Shown: positions 36,773 to 46,064 of the stretch, in pieces
Layout: every line of letters begins with the position of its first letter
Position numbering within the stretch: position 1 is the first letter of the stretch
Assembly: GCF_000242915.1 (NCBI RefSeq)
Contig: NZ_AFRZ01000001.1
Span: 2,790,001-2,854,000, forward strand
Source of the DNA: Sulfurimonas gotlandica GD1
Lineage (GTDB): Bacteria; Campylobacterota; Campylobacteria; Campylobacterales; Sulfurimonadaceae
Direction: 5' to 3'
DNA length: 64,000 bases
The notes under the pieces: model-generated
What the model was told of the DNA's origin: nothing
Databases searched by the model: none
The model's input: only the letters and a program-made list of their open reading frames with translations
Program-made: the position numbers and the translations under genes

Positions 36773-37396
36773 ATGGAGTTAAAATATGTCGGTCCCAAAC
36801 CTATCATTTCACATACAGGAATAGAGTTTGACAACAATAAAGAGGACAAGTATGTTTATTTAAATATCGTTGTTCAGCTCTTAAAAGCACTAGACCACGA
36901 TTATTTTGAAGATAGAACATACAATTATCAAGCTCAAACACAGCGCCTCTCTCCAGATGAACTATATAATGAATTAAAAAAGCAGTGTCCAAATATTAAG
37001 GCGCTTATGGAGCAAGAGAATCACAACATTGAAGAAGAAATAGAACACAACCTTCAAAGGGCGGAAGAAAATAGTGTTTTAAATGAAGAGAATAGAGAAG
37101 TGCTACAGAGCAACATCAATATTATGCACGACTACTTAGTTCAACGCTCAATAAACAAAACTATATATTACTGTGCTATAGATGCACTAGCTGAACTACT
37201 TAAAAAAGATCATATTGATCATGTAATAACACCAATGTTTCAAACATTTTCTCATGTACTTCACTCTGTTCAGGGTAGTCTTAAAAAGCAAAAATCACCA
37301 ATAGATACATCTCTTGATGTGTTTGAAAAGAATGGTAAATTACTTGTAAAACTTCAAGTCATAAACACTAAGAAAGGTGGCTCATTCCTATCATAG
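36773..37396 (+). CDS. Conserved-looking protein of unknown function
   Basis: A 207-residue soluble protein that I do not recognise. The N-terminus (MELKYVGPKPIISHTGIEFD) is followed by an acidic helical middle (about 75-125) and a helical C-terminal half ending in a beta-like tail (GKLLVKLQVINTKKGG). There is no signal peptide or membrane helix. An AAGGT site precedes the ATG and codon use matches its neighbours, so it is probably real. Its end overlaps the convergent unknown gene by 29 bases. Confidence 0.7.
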   Translation: MELKYVGPKPIISHTGIEFDNNKEDKYVYLNIVVQLLKALDHDYFEDRTYNYQAQTQRLSPDELYNELKKQCPNIKALMEQENHNIEEEIEHNLQRAEENSVLNEENREVLQSNINIMHDYLVQRSINKTIYYCAIDALAELLKKDHIDHVITPMFQTFSHVLHSVQGSLKKQKSPIDTSLDVFEKNGKLLVKLQVINTKKGGSFLS

Positions 37397-38150
37397 ATTG
37401 AACCATTGTATCTTTTAATCTTTTAATACCTGGATCGAATTTATCTAGTCCCTGATGTTTTAATTTTGTTAATTCTTTATTAGATTTTTCAAGTAAACTA
37501 TAGTATTTCTGCTTTTCATCAGCATCGATATTTGGATTTGCATACTTCTTTTTCATCTCAACAACTTTCATCTTTGCAGTAGTGATGTCAGAATTTTTTA
37601 TATTTTGAGCTGACTTTATGCGAGTAAATAACTGAGAAAAATTATGCATTTCAAGTATTTGTCTATTTTTGATTAAATTACTCTGTAGAGTCTCTTGTAT
37701 AAGCTTAGTAGCATCTTTGTCTTGTTTTACATTTGAGACTAACTCAATAAAAGTATCAGCTATCTCTTCAAATATTTGACGTTTATACTTTTCATAATAG
37801 CTTTTGGCTAAAGAGTGTATAAATTTAACTCTTTCCTTACCTTGAAGTTCTTCAATAGCCTCTTTTTTTGGATAATATAAAATATCAGTAGCAAAACTAA
37901 TCCACTCGTTTGCAATTTCGTGAAAAATTATATTTACAATCTGTGTAAATTTAAAATCATCATAACTCTCTAAATACAAAAAGTTTATCTCATATTTTAA
38001 TTTATCACGAACAAGGGTTTGCGCTAGTATTTGCATGATCTCAAGCCTGTCATAATGAGAAGATACATGTAAAACTTCCCACTCAAACAGTGCTTTGTCT
38101 TTGAAAATTTTATCAATATACTTTTGCTTTTCCTCTTGTGTTCTATACAT
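37368..38150 (-). CDS. Helical protein of unknown function
   Basis: A 260-residue soluble, largely helical and highly charged protein with no recognised domain. The C-terminal third (about 195-245) looks like a coiled coil (KMKVVEMKKKYANPNIDADE). It starts within the last bases of psd (8-base overlap) on the same strand, so the two are coupled. No function can be assigned. Confidence 0.7.
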   Translation of the reverse strand: MYRTQEEKQKYIDKIFKDKALFEWEVLHVSSHYDRLEIMQILAQTLVRDKLKYEINFLYLESYDDFKFTQIVNIIFHEIANEWISFATDILYYPKKEAIEELQGKERVKFIHSLAKSYYEKYKRQIFEEIADTFIELVSNVKQDKDATKLIQETLQSNLIKNRQILEMHNFSQLFTRIKSAQNIKNSDITTAKMKVVEMKKKYANPNIDADEKQKYYSLLEKSNKELTKLKHQGLDKFDPGIKRLKDTMVQSMIGMSHLS

Positions 38151-38961
38151 TTTTAGCTATATTTTCTCCATACTTAACATCTTTGCCAGCTAGGTCTTCA
38201 AATTCTAGCATACCTTTTTGAGATAAGATTACAATAGTAGAACCCATCTCAAAACATCCAAAATCATCACCTTTATTTAGATATAAATCTTCATATTCAT
38301 ACACAGTCGGAATTAGAACATCTGCATTTGTTTTTATATTTGGCTCAAATGAAACTTGCATCACACCAACATTTAAAGCACCTACAAGTACCATATAAAA
38401 CTTCTTACCAGAAGCATTTTCACACATCAGAACAACTCTTTCATTTTCTATAAAAAGATTAAGCCTCTTTCTTAGTGAAGGAAAGTTTACTGGATAGAGC
38501 TTACCTGGAATATGAACAGCTCTTAAAACTTTTAAATTTGTCGGTATATGAAAACGATGATAATCTTTTGGAGAGAGATAAAAGTTAATAAAATTACCAT
38601 CGTGAATAGCTTTCTTCTCATCAGAGCTAAAGTGATTACCTAAAAGTTCATCACTTGAGTATTTCATACCTTTGATTTGAAGAGCATAGTCCTCTTTTAA
38701 CTCTCCACACTCAGAAATAAGAGAATCACATGGTGAAATAAAATCGTCTGCATCTAGAGAATATTTTCTGTCTTCTTTTAATTTTCTTGTAAATAAAGCA
38801 TTTAAACTTTTGTATGTGCCAGGAGCGTGAAACTCGTTCATGTTCAGTCCCATTAAACCTACATAAGAGCTATTTACAATTTTTTGGAACCATTTAGGAA
38901 ACTCTTTATTTGCAAATTTTCCAAAGTTTTGTGATATTGCTGATGTTATATGTCTACTCAT
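38143..38961 (-). CDS. psd: Phosphatidylserine decarboxylase (proenzyme)
   Basis: Membrane-associated enzyme that makes phosphatidylethanolamine. The 272-residue proenzyme keeps the family's key parts: the Asp in FISPCDSLIS, the His in YHRFHIP, and the self-cleavage site GST at 240-242 (FEMGSTIVI), where Ser becomes the pyruvoyl group. Length is normal for the short bacterial type. It precedes the unknown helical gene with an 8-base overlap and lies 29 bases after truD. Confidence 0.95.
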   Translation of the reverse strand: MSRHITSAISQNFGKFANKEFPKWFQKIVNSSYVGLMGLNMNEFHAPGTYKSLNALFTRKLKEDRKYSLDADDFISPCDSLISECGELKEDYALQIKGMKYSSDELLGNHFSSDEKKAIHDGNFINFYLSPKDYHRFHIPTNLKVLRAVHIPGKLYPVNFPSLRKRLNLFIENERVVLMCENASGKKFYMVLVGALNVGVMQVSFEPNIKTNADVLIPTVYEYEDLYLNKGDDFGCFEMGSTIVILSQKGMLEFEDLAGKDVKYGENIAKNV

Positions 38962-38990
38962 TTATATATTTTTCCTTCTATTATAATATT

Positions 38991-40064
38991 TTAGTTGATT
39001 TTTCTTTTAGCTATCTCTTCAATAAGAACAGTTGCGTATGACCCTTTTGGAAGCGTAAAGTTCATCTCATAGTGAGCCTCTACTGGTATAAATCTACCTT
39101 CGATATCTGTAGGAAAAACCCATGCATATCTTCTAGCACCATCTTCATTTATTTCATCATCAAAATCTTTTTCAATAGTTCTTGCTATACCAGATGCTAT
39201 TTTAACTTTTTTGCCGCATAAAAGGCCTGTAGGAGAAATATTTCTTTCATTAAACCTAGCTAAGTCTTCTTGTGTCGCTTCAAAATCAAATAGCCTTCCA
39301 TGTGGATAGTGTTCCATCACATCACCGCTAATCAGCTTAAAAGGATGCTTCTGTGACTTTAATTTTGCAACTTCATCATTTGGCATATTTAAAATTGGCT
39401 CAAGCTCACTTACTTCAAAGTTATTGATAAGTCTACTTATCTCTAATCTTCTGCTTAACCATAGGTTAAAAAGATGACTCTGATAAGCATTTACCAGAAG
39501 CTTCTTTACTCTAGGATTTCTCTCCCTAGCCTCACCTTTAGCAATTTTCTCACCTAAGATATGGTTATCGCCATCATTTCCAAATCTCTGATAACCAAAG
39601 AAATTTGGCATACCAAATTTAGATATTTTTTTTAGAGCCTCATCTATTTTAGCAGCACTGGTAGGATTTACTTTTTTAATTTTAATATAAAATCTATTTC
39701 CTTTAAGATGCCCTATACGTATCTTATTATTGTGATAAGTTTTTGAAATTATTTTTATATTTTCATGTGTAAAGTTTTCGAGCATCTCTTCATGTTTTTT
39801 ATGCAATGATATATACTGCTTTGTCATGGCATGCTTATCTTTTAAGCCTGCATAACCTATCTCTTTATTTTGTATGCCAAGGTATCTTGCAAAAATTCCC
39901 ACCAATTCAGGGGTAGTAAGACTCTTTTTTCTTACAAATAAAATAAGATGCTCCCCCTCCCCTGAAAACTCATAAAGAGGAATTTCTTCAACTACAAAAT
40001 CACGAGGACTCTGCTTAAAATGAAAATCAATACTAGAGTGATCTAGCGAATAAAATCTATCCAT
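38991..40064 (-). CDS. truD: tRNA pseudouridine(13) synthase TruD
   Basis: Modifies uridine 13 of tRNA(Glu). The catalytic Asp76 is in GYAGLKDKHAMTKQ, and the family segments KQSPRDFVVEEIPLY, NFFGYQRFGNDG and the C-terminal RFIPVEAHYEMNFTLPKGSYA are present. I place the start at 40064 (357 residues). Here the N-terminus fits the family, and an AAAGG site lies upstream in the 10-base gap after thiL. An in-frame ATG at 40130 would lie inside thiL and add 22 unlikely residues. Confidence 0.94.
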   Translation of the reverse strand: MDRFYSLDHSSIDFHFKQSPRDFVVEEIPLYEFSGEGEHLILFVRKKSLTTPELVGIFARYLGIQNKEIGYAGLKDKHAMTKQYISLHKKHEEMLENFTHENIKIISKTYHNNKIRIGHLKGNRFYIKIKKVNPTSAAKIDEALKKISKFGMPNFFGYQRFGNDGDNHILGEKIAKGEARERNPRVKKLLVNAYQSHLFNLWLSRRLEISRLINNFEVSELEPILNMPNDEVAKLKSQKHPFKLISGDVMEHYPHGRLFDFEATQEDLARFNERNISPTGLLCGKKVKIASGIARTIEKDFDDEINEDGARRYAWVFPTDIEGRFIPVEAHYEMNFTLPKGSYATVLIEEIAKRKIN

Positions 40065-40074
40065 ATAATTGCCT

Positions 40075-40893
40075 TTAAAAATGATGCGCTTTGCATCTGT
40101 TTGTGTATCTAACTCTTGCGCTTGTTGCAAAAATATTCAGCGGTGTTCTTACCTGTGCAGCTCGTCTTATAAGCGCTTTTTTATATCTCTTGTCAAAGGC
40201 TACTAGCATCTCATATTCTTCACCACTACAAGCTATAGCTTTTGAGATTTTCTTATTAAATTTAAAACCAAGTTTATTTGCACTTGCCAACTTATCTAAA
40301 TCACTAAAAAGACCATCTGAAATATCCATACCGGAACTTAAAAGTCTGCTACAGTTATTTACAAACTTTTCTCTTAACTTAATATCAACAAACTTAGATT
40401 TTTTATGTAGTTTAGCATTACCTAAGAGGCGCTGTAAATCTTTTTTACTCTTGCCTAACTCACCGGTATAAGCAATCATGTAACCTTGTCTCAATCCACT
40501 TCTAAGAAGTGGTCTTTTAGTTGTTGAAATTATAGTAATTGTAATATCTAACTTAATATTACTTATAGTATCTCCGCCAATAATCTCAATTCCATACGTA
40601 GACGCTGTATCTTTAAAACCAGATGCTAGTTCTCGCATCTGTTGTTTTGAGATACTCTTTGGCATAGCAACACTTAAAAGTGCATATTTTGGTTTAGCAT
40701 TCATTGAGATGGCATCTGAGATATTAATCATCATTGACTTAGCAGCTATTTGATAGTGACTCATCCATTTAGTCTTAAAATGTACATTCTCAAAAAACGC
40801 ATCTTTGGAGTAAACAGTGTCACCGATCAAGGCACCATCATCACCTATGCGACTACTGTTAAATTGAGATATAAAATAATTTTCTAAATTCAA
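40075..40893 (-). CDS. thiL: Thiamine-monophosphate kinase
   Basis: Phosphorylates thiamine monophosphate to thiamine diphosphate. The 272-residue protein has IGDDGALIG near the N-terminus, the metal-binding MMINISDAISMNAKP, GGDTIS and GMDISDGLFSDLDKLA. It is slightly shorter than the E. coli enzyme but complete in motifs. It is the first gene of the thiL-truD-psd-unknown minus-strand run. Confidence 0.93.
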   Translation of the reverse strand: MNLENYFISQFNSSRIGDDGALIGDTVYSKDAFFENVHFKTKWMSHYQIAAKSMMINISDAISMNAKPKYALLSVAMPKSISKQQMRELASGFKDTASTYGIEIIGGDTISNIKLDITITIISTTKRPLLRSGLRQGYMIAYTGELGKSKKDLQRLLGNAKLHKKSKFVDIKLREKFVNNCSRLLSSGMDISDGLFSDLDKLASANKLGFKFNKKISKAIACSGEEYEMLVAFDKRYKKALIRRAAQVRTPLNIFATSARVRYTNRCKAHHF

Positions 40894-40981
40894 ATAAACT
40901 TCTTTTAAAGTACCTTTAAGTAAGGATTAAAGGCTATAAATATAAAATGCTTACAATTATATCATTTTTAGGAAAAATAAA

Positions 40982-42187
40982 ATGAAACATTCTATAAATA
41001 AAATTTTCAATAATCTTTCTATGTTTTTAATTTTAACCACTTTAGCTGTTGGTCTAGTTACTCTTTTAGTTCTAGAACAAAACAGTTCATATTCAAAAAT
41101 TAATAATCTTAAAAATCAAAAAGAGCTTATCAATAGTTTAGCAAACCTTCAAAAAAAGGATATAGAGCTAGCTCTAATACAATTTAATGGCAAAAGCACT
41201 CAGCTTCAACATGAAATTGAAAAGCTTCGTAATTTAAACAAATACGACTACACAGGAAAGTTTCTGCTTGGCAACTCAGAAGAGTATTTATCTGATTTGG
41301 ACAACTTGTCAAAACTGACTACTAACTTTAATAAATCTGCTCATGAATATTATATAAAAAATCTTGAAAATGAAGAAGAGAAAAATCAAGAATTAAAAAA
41401 TATTTTTAGTTCTATAAACAAATTCTTAGATTCTATGATAATAAGAAACATAGGCTACAATGAAGAAAAGTTTTACCTCCTTGAAAAGATAACTGTTGTT
41501 GCATTTATACTTACATTTATTACTACATTTTGGTATAGAAGAAGACTAAAATCTGTATATGGTGATATATTACATTTATATGCTATTGATAATAATAAAA
41601 AAGATTATGTTATTTTTTCACAAGAAGCAGATGCTATACAACTTAGAATGAACAGAAAACCTGTTGTTACAGATAACCCTGCTATGCTAGATCCGGTTAC
41701 ACAGATAAACAACCATAAAGGGATGCTAAGCTCATATAGTAATAAAAAAGGGATGAAAGATAGTAACTTCACATCAGTTACTATCTTTGAAATAGATAAC
41801 TTTTCAAAGCAAAAAAGAGCTTTCTCTCAAGAGTTCACTCAAGCTATACTTAAAAAAGTTGCTTTTACGATATCTCTTCATGAGCAAGCAACAGATGTTA
41901 TAGCTAGAACTGACTATAATCAGTTTACAGTGATTTTATCCAGAGCCTCTAAAGAGCAATCATTTAAAGATATAGACATCATTCGTCAAAGCATCTCAGA
42001 GATAAAATTTAAAGCACCTGGCGGAGATTCTATAACCATTACTGCAAGTGGTGGTTTTATTATTAAACCAAATAACCAATCTTTAGATGAATCTCTTAGA
42101 CAAGCTAAAGAAGTTTTACAACATGCTAAGAAAAAAGGCAAAAATAGTATTTCTCAAATTAGAGATGTGGCGGAACATGAGCTCTAA
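40982..42187 (+). CDS. Membrane protein with degenerate GGDEF domain
   Basis: A 401-residue protein with two membrane helices (about 13-30 and 168-184) enclosing a helical periplasmic region, then a GGDEF-type domain (about 235-390). The domain start (DPVTQINNHKGMLSS) and the later SITITASGGFI fit the fold. But the active-site signature reads DYNQF at 311-315 instead of GGDEF, so cyclase activity is very unlikely. It may be a receptor or structural signalling protein. It stands alone. Confidence 0.82.
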   Translation: MKHSINKIFNNLSMFLILTTLAVGLVTLLVLEQNSSYSKINNLKNQKELINSLANLQKKDIELALIQFNGKSTQLQHEIEKLRNLNKYDYTGKFLLGNSEEYLSDLDNLSKLTTNFNKSAHEYYIKNLENEEEKNQELKNIFSSINKFLDSMIIRNIGYNEEKFYLLEKITVVAFILTFITTFWYRRRLKSVYGDILHLYAIDNNKKDYVIFSQEADAIQLRMNRKPVVTDNPAMLDPVTQINNHKGMLSSYSNKKGMKDSNFTSVTIFEIDNFSKQKRAFSQEFTQAILKKVAFTISLHEQATDVIARTDYNQFTVILSRASKEQSFKDIDIIRQSISEIKFKAPGGDSITITASGGFIIKPNNQSLDESLRQAKEVLQHAKKKGKNSISQIRDVAEHEL

Positions 42188-42308
42188 GGCAGATGTTACA
42201 AAAAGTTACTCCATCTATTTCAAATAGTTATATACGTCCTAAATAGTAACAAACTCAAACTTCCTGATTTCAAACTCTACATTTAACATTGCCAAAGGCT
42301 TCACACGA

Positions 42309-42314
42309 TATAAT
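42309..42314 (+). promoter_or_regulatory. Likely -10 promoter element upstream of the sdhABE operon
   Basis: TATAAT, 35 bases before the flavoprotein start, in a 162-base gap. A TTGCCA at 42289-42294 is too close (14 bases) to be a standard -35 box. A GAAGGAAAG ribosome binding site follows. Confidence 0.55.
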
Positions 42315-42349
42315 CAACATTATTTTATATCTTTAACGAAGGAAAGCTA

Positions 42350-44062
42350 ATGAGTATTCCTATTTATACTTACGATGCAATAGTTGTTGGTGCTGGTCTA
42401 GCAGGCTGTGCCGCAGCAAGAGAGTTGCAAAATGCAGGAAAAAAAGTTGCTGTTATTACAAAGTTACACCCTCTAAGAAGCCACTCTGGGGCAGCTCAAG
42501 GTGGTGTTAACGCAGCATTTAGTGATGAAGACAGTATTGAGTTACACGAGTTTGATACAGTAAAAGGTTCTGACTACTTAGCAGATCAAGATGCTGTTGA
42601 GTTCATGTGTCAAAAAGCTCCAGAGACTATCCGTTGGGCAGAGAGAATGGGTGCAGCATTTAGCCGTACTCCAGATGGAAAGATTGCTCAAAGACCTTTT
42701 GGTGGCCAATCTTCTCCTCGCGCATGTTATGCAAAAGACAGAACCGGCTTAACTTTACTACAAACTATTTATGAACAAGCTCACCGTGCCGGTGTTAAGT
42801 TTTGGGATGAGTGGTATGCAGCTGATTTAATCTATAAAGATGGAAAGGTAAGTGGTATTGTTGCGTTTAATATTCGTGATATGCAAACTGTTATCTTTAA
42901 TGCTAAATCAGTAATGTTTGCAACAGGTGGATATGCACGCTCGTACAAGATTAACTCTAATGCTCACGCAAATACTGGTGATGGGCTATCTATCGTTGCT
43001 CGTCACGGTCTTCCTTTAGAAGATATGGAGTTTGTACAATTCCACCCATCTGGTCTTTCAGGAAATGGTGTTTTAATATCTGAAGCAGCTCGTGGTGAAG
43101 GTGGTAAACTTTTCAACTCAGAGGGTGAAAGATTTATGGAGAAATATGCTCCAAATGCAATGGAATTAGCATCTCGTGATGTTGTTTCACGTGCTATTCT
43201 TAATGAGATTAGAGAAGGTCGTGGTGTCGGTCCAAGAAAAGATGCAGTTTTTATTGATGTAACTCACCTAGGAAAAGACATAATCATGGAAAGACTTCCT
43301 GAACTTCGTGATTTAGCTATCACGTTCTTAGGTCTAGACATGATTAAAGAGCCAATTCTAATCTCTGCAACTGCTCACTACTCTATGGGTGGTATTCCAG
43401 TTAATATTGCTGGTAACGTTCGTAAAAACAATGATGAGTTTGTAGAAGGTTTTTATGCTGCTGGTGAATGTTCTTGTGTATCGGTTCACGGTGCAAATAG
43501 ACTTGGTGCAAATTCAGTTCTAGAAGCTTTACTATTTGGCCGTTTTGTTGGTAAGACAATGGTTAAAGAGATTGATGATATCAAACTTAGAGTAGCTACC
43601 CAAGAAGATGCAAATACTGCTTTAGCTGAAATCGATTTTATTTTAAGCAACAATGGTAATGAGACTGTTCCAGGTTTAAGAGAAGAACTTCAACAATGTA
43701 TGACAGATAATGCAGGTGCATTCAGAACTAAAGAAACTTTAGATATAGCAATTGCAAAAGTTAAAGAGCTTCACAAAAGATACAAAAATATTCGTATAAA
43801 AGACAAATCAAAAGTATTCAACACTGAGCTTCAAGAAGCTATAGAATTTGGTCATATGCTTGATTACTCTGCATTTATCGTTGAGAGTGCTGTTGCTAGA
43901 AATGAGAGCCGTGGTGCTCACTACAGAGAAGATTTTGAGTCTCGTGATGATGAAAACTTCTTAAAACATACAATGGCTTACATGGATGAAAAAGGTGACA
44001 TCACACTAGATTATATGAATGTTACTCTTGGGAAACATGAATTAAAAGCAAGAACATACTAA
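42350..44062 (+). CDS. sdhA: Succinate dehydrogenase/fumarate reductase flavoprotein subunit (SdhABE-type)
   Basis: FAD-bearing catalytic subunit of 570 residues. The FAD-binding start ([18 protein letters not shown]), the flavin-linking histidine region ([15 protein letters not shown]), the substrate motif [20 protein letters not shown] and [12 protein letters not shown] are intact. No twin-arginine signal is present at the N-terminus ([10 protein letters not shown]), unlike exported MfrA of some relatives, so a cytoplasm-facing enzyme is expected. It is followed by iron-sulfur and CCG-domain subunits. This is the non-classical SdhABE form, working in the TCA cycle (forward or reverse) with menaquinone. 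The direction cannot be told. Confidence 0.94.
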   Translation: MSIPIYTYDAIVVGAGLAGCAAARELQNAGKKVAVITKLHPLRSHSGAAQGGVNAAFSDEDSIELHEFDTVKGSDYLADQDAVEFMCQKAPETIRWAERMGAAFSRTPDGKIAQRPFGGQSSPRACYAKDRTGLTLLQTIYEQAHRAGVKFWDEWYAADLIYKDGKVSGIVAFNIRDMQTVIFNAKSVMFATGGYARSYKINSNAHANTGDGLSIVARHGLPLEDMEFVQFHPSGLSGNGVLISEAARGEGGKLFNSEGERFMEKYAPNAMELASRDVVSRAILNEIREGRGVGPRKDAVFIDVTHLGKDIIMERLPELRDLAITFLGLDMIKEPILISATAHYSMGGIPVNIAGNVRKNNDEFVEGFYAAGECSCVSVHGANRLGANSVLEALLFGRFVGKTMVKEIDDIKLRVATQEDANTALAEIDFILSNNGNETVPGLREELQQCMTDNAGAFRTKETLDIAIAKVKELHKRYKNIRIKDKSKVFNTELQEAIEFGHMLDYSAFIVESAVARNESRGAHYREDFESRDDENFLKHTMAYMDEKGDITLDYMNVTLGKHELKARTY

Positions 44063-44071
44063 GGAGAACTT

Positions 44072-45052
44072 ATGAGTACAAGTAACATAACTACACAAAA
44101 AGTAAACTTCAAAGTATTTCGTTTTAATGCTGATGAAGATTATCTTCCGTATTACGAAGATTACAATATGGACGTGACTTCTGAAGAAGTTGTATTAGAT
44201 ATATTAAATAGAATTAAATGGGATCATGACGGTAGTTTTTCTTACCGTCGTAGCTGTCGTCACGGTATTTGTGGCGCCTGCGCTATTAAAGTTAATGGTC
44301 GTTCAACTCTTGCTTGTAAAGAGAATATGTCGACAATGATAGAACTTTTTGGCAGTGAACTTACTATTGAGCCATTAAGCATCAAAAGAGCTGTAAAAGA
44401 CATGATAATTGATAAGGGAGATTTTTGGGAGAAGCACGATGCAATTCACCCATACCTTATCTCTGATGTTGATGAACATCCAGAGCATGAGCATATAGTA
44501 ACACCTGAAGAAGCGGATAGACTACTAGAAGCAGATTTATGTATTCAGTGTGGAGCTTGTCATTATGCTTGTCCCGCTCTAGAGGTAAATGACAGATTCT
44601 TAGGGCCTGCAGCTTTTGCAAAGGCATATAGATTTGAAGCTGATGTTCGTGATCAAGCACGTAACGAAAGATTACAAGAACTTCACTCTGAAGAGCAAGG
44701 TATTTGGGATTGTGTTAAGTGTTTTGAGTGTGCAGAAGTTTGTCCTAAAGATGTTAATCCAATTGATAAAATAACTAAACTACACTTAATGCTATTTAAA
44801 GAAGGTGTTGCAACTTCAAATGTAGCCACTCGTCACGCTGTTGGATTTAAACATTCTATAGCTAAGCATGGTATGCTTGATGAAGGTGGATTAGTTCTTT
44901 ATTCAGAAGGTCCTGGAATCGTTAAACATATTCCTGTAGCATTACAAATGTTTAGAAAAGGTAAGATAGTTATGCCTTGGAATATGCCAAAATCTGATAA
45001 TCTTGATGAGATTCAAAAACTAATCAAGTCATCATCAACTGCAAAGTTCTAG
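44072..45052 (+). CDS. sdhB: Succinate dehydrogenase/fumarate reductase iron-sulfur subunit
   Basis: A 326-residue electron-transfer subunit. The N-terminal ferredoxin domain holds a [2Fe-2S] motif (SCRHGICGACAIKVNGR). The C-terminal part has two further cysteine groups, CIQCGACHYACPA and CVKCFECAEVCPKDVNP, for cubane-type clusters. It is longer than classical SdhB (about 240), as is usual for SdhABE and thiol:fumarate-reductase-like enzymes. It starts 9 bases after sdhA with an AGGAG site. Confidence 0.94.
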   Translation: MSTSNITTQKVNFKVFRFNADEDYLPYYEDYNMDVTSEEVVLDILNRIKWDHDGSFSYRRSCRHGICGACAIKVNGRSTLACKENMSTMIELFGSELTIEPLSIKRAVKDMIIDKGDFWEKHDAIHPYLISDVDEHPEHEHIVTPEEADRLLEADLCIQCGACHYACPALEVNDRFLGPAAFAKAYRFEADVRDQARNERLQELHSEEQGIWDCVKCFECAEVCPKDVNPIDKITKLHLMLFKEGVATSNVATRHAVGFKHSIAKHGMLDEGGLVLYSEGPGIVKHIPVALQMFRKGKIVMPWNMPKSDNLDEIQKLIKSSSTAKF

Positions 45053-45062
45053 GAGTAAAAAT

Positions 45063-45944
45063 ATGAAAAAATTAAAATATGCACTTTTTACTGGTTGTAC
45101 AGCTAAACAAAGTACTCCAGAACAGATGATGTCAACTTTAGCAATAGCTGAGAAACTAAACATAGAGCTTGTAGAACTTACAGAAGCTTCATGTTGTGGT
45201 GCTTCTCACCTGCAAGACTATGATGATTTTTTATCTCTTGTTTTAAATGCTAGAAACATTGCTTATGCTGAAAAGCATGAGTTAACAATGGTAACTATCT
45301 GTAATACATGTCAACTAAATACGGCTATGACTAAGCACCGTCTTGATAACAATGCCGATCTAAAAGCTAAAGTAAATGAGAAGCTTGCAGAAGTTGGTTT
45401 GGAGTATAAAGGTACTTCTAACATCATTCACTTCTTATATGCAATCATTGATGATATAGGTCTTGATAAAATTGCTGAGATGGTAACTACTCCTCTTACT
45501 CAGTTCAATATTGCACCATTCTATGGTTGTCATAACATTCGTCCATCTGAGCTTCAAAATGAATCTCACAAGACTAAAGAGAGTGCTTACCGCCCTACTT
45601 CACTTGATGATTTAATTATTGCATGTGGTGGTCAAACAGTTGAGTATGTAGAAAAAAATAAATGTTGTGGTTTTCACGTAGAGTTACAAGCTCCAAAGAC
45701 TGCAGCAATACTAACTGGTAATGCAATTGCCGGTGCTATGGATGGTAATGCAGACTGGATGGTAACTCCATGTCCATTATGTCACTTAAAACTTGATACA
45801 CAGACACATCATGCTTCTCAAGCTATCGGTCGTGAAGTTAAGCTCCCGGTTCTTCATATGCAACAAATGATTGGTCTTGCTCTTGGCTGCTCTTCTGAAG
45901 AGCTAGGTCTAAAGCATCACGTAACAAAAGTAGACTTTATATAA
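45063..45944 (+). CDS. sdhE: SdhE-type CCG-domain subunit (heterodisulfide reductase B-like)
   Basis: A 293-residue subunit with two cysteine-rich CCG domains like HdrB: ASCCGASHLQ near residue 45, TICNTCQL near 80, then FYGCHNIRP, NKCCGFHVEL and TPCPLCHLKL. Such domains bind unusual [4Fe-4S] clusters. In SdhABE enzymes this subunit replaces the membrane anchor SdhC/D and passes electrons to quinone at the membrane. It lies 10 bases after sdhB. The symbol follows archaeal/Campylobacterota use and is unrelated to the flavinylation factor SdhE. Confidence 0.9.
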   Translation: MKKLKYALFTGCTAKQSTPEQMMSTLAIAEKLNIELVELTEASCCGASHLQDYDDFLSLVLNARNIAYAEKHELTMVTICNTCQLNTAMTKHRLDNNADLKAKVNEKLAEVGLEYKGTSNIIHFLYAIIDDIGLDKIAEMVTTPLTQFNIAPFYGCHNIRPSELQNESHKTKESAYRPTSLDDLIIACGGQTVEYVEKNKCCGFHVELQAPKTAAILTGNAIAGAMDGNADWMVTPCPLCHLKLDTQTHHASQAIGREVKLPVLHMQQMIGLALGCSSEELGLKHHVTKVDFI

Positions 45945-45951
45945 TTCTAAG

Positions 45952-45974
45952 GCTCAGGAATGAATTTCCTGAGC
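45952..45974. repeat. Strong 9-bp inverted repeat after sdhE
   Basis: GCTCAGGAA and TTCCTGAGC flank a 5-base loop, starting 8 bases after the sdhE stop. No T-run follows on the plus strand, so it is not a classical intrinsic terminator. It may be an mRNA-stabilising end, a factor-dependent terminator, or the remains of a mobile-element end. Confidence 0.5.
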
Positions 45975-46064
45975 TACGAACAACTCTACGTTTACTTCAT
46001 CAGTAGGCGCTTTCACATTAGAATGCTCTCTATCTTAATCACATTACAATAAAAGTAGATATAC

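Noticed and set aside
42212-42224. CTATTT-C-AAATAG palindrome upstream of sdhA
   Set aside because: Short and AT-rich with a one-base loop; likely chance in this base composition.
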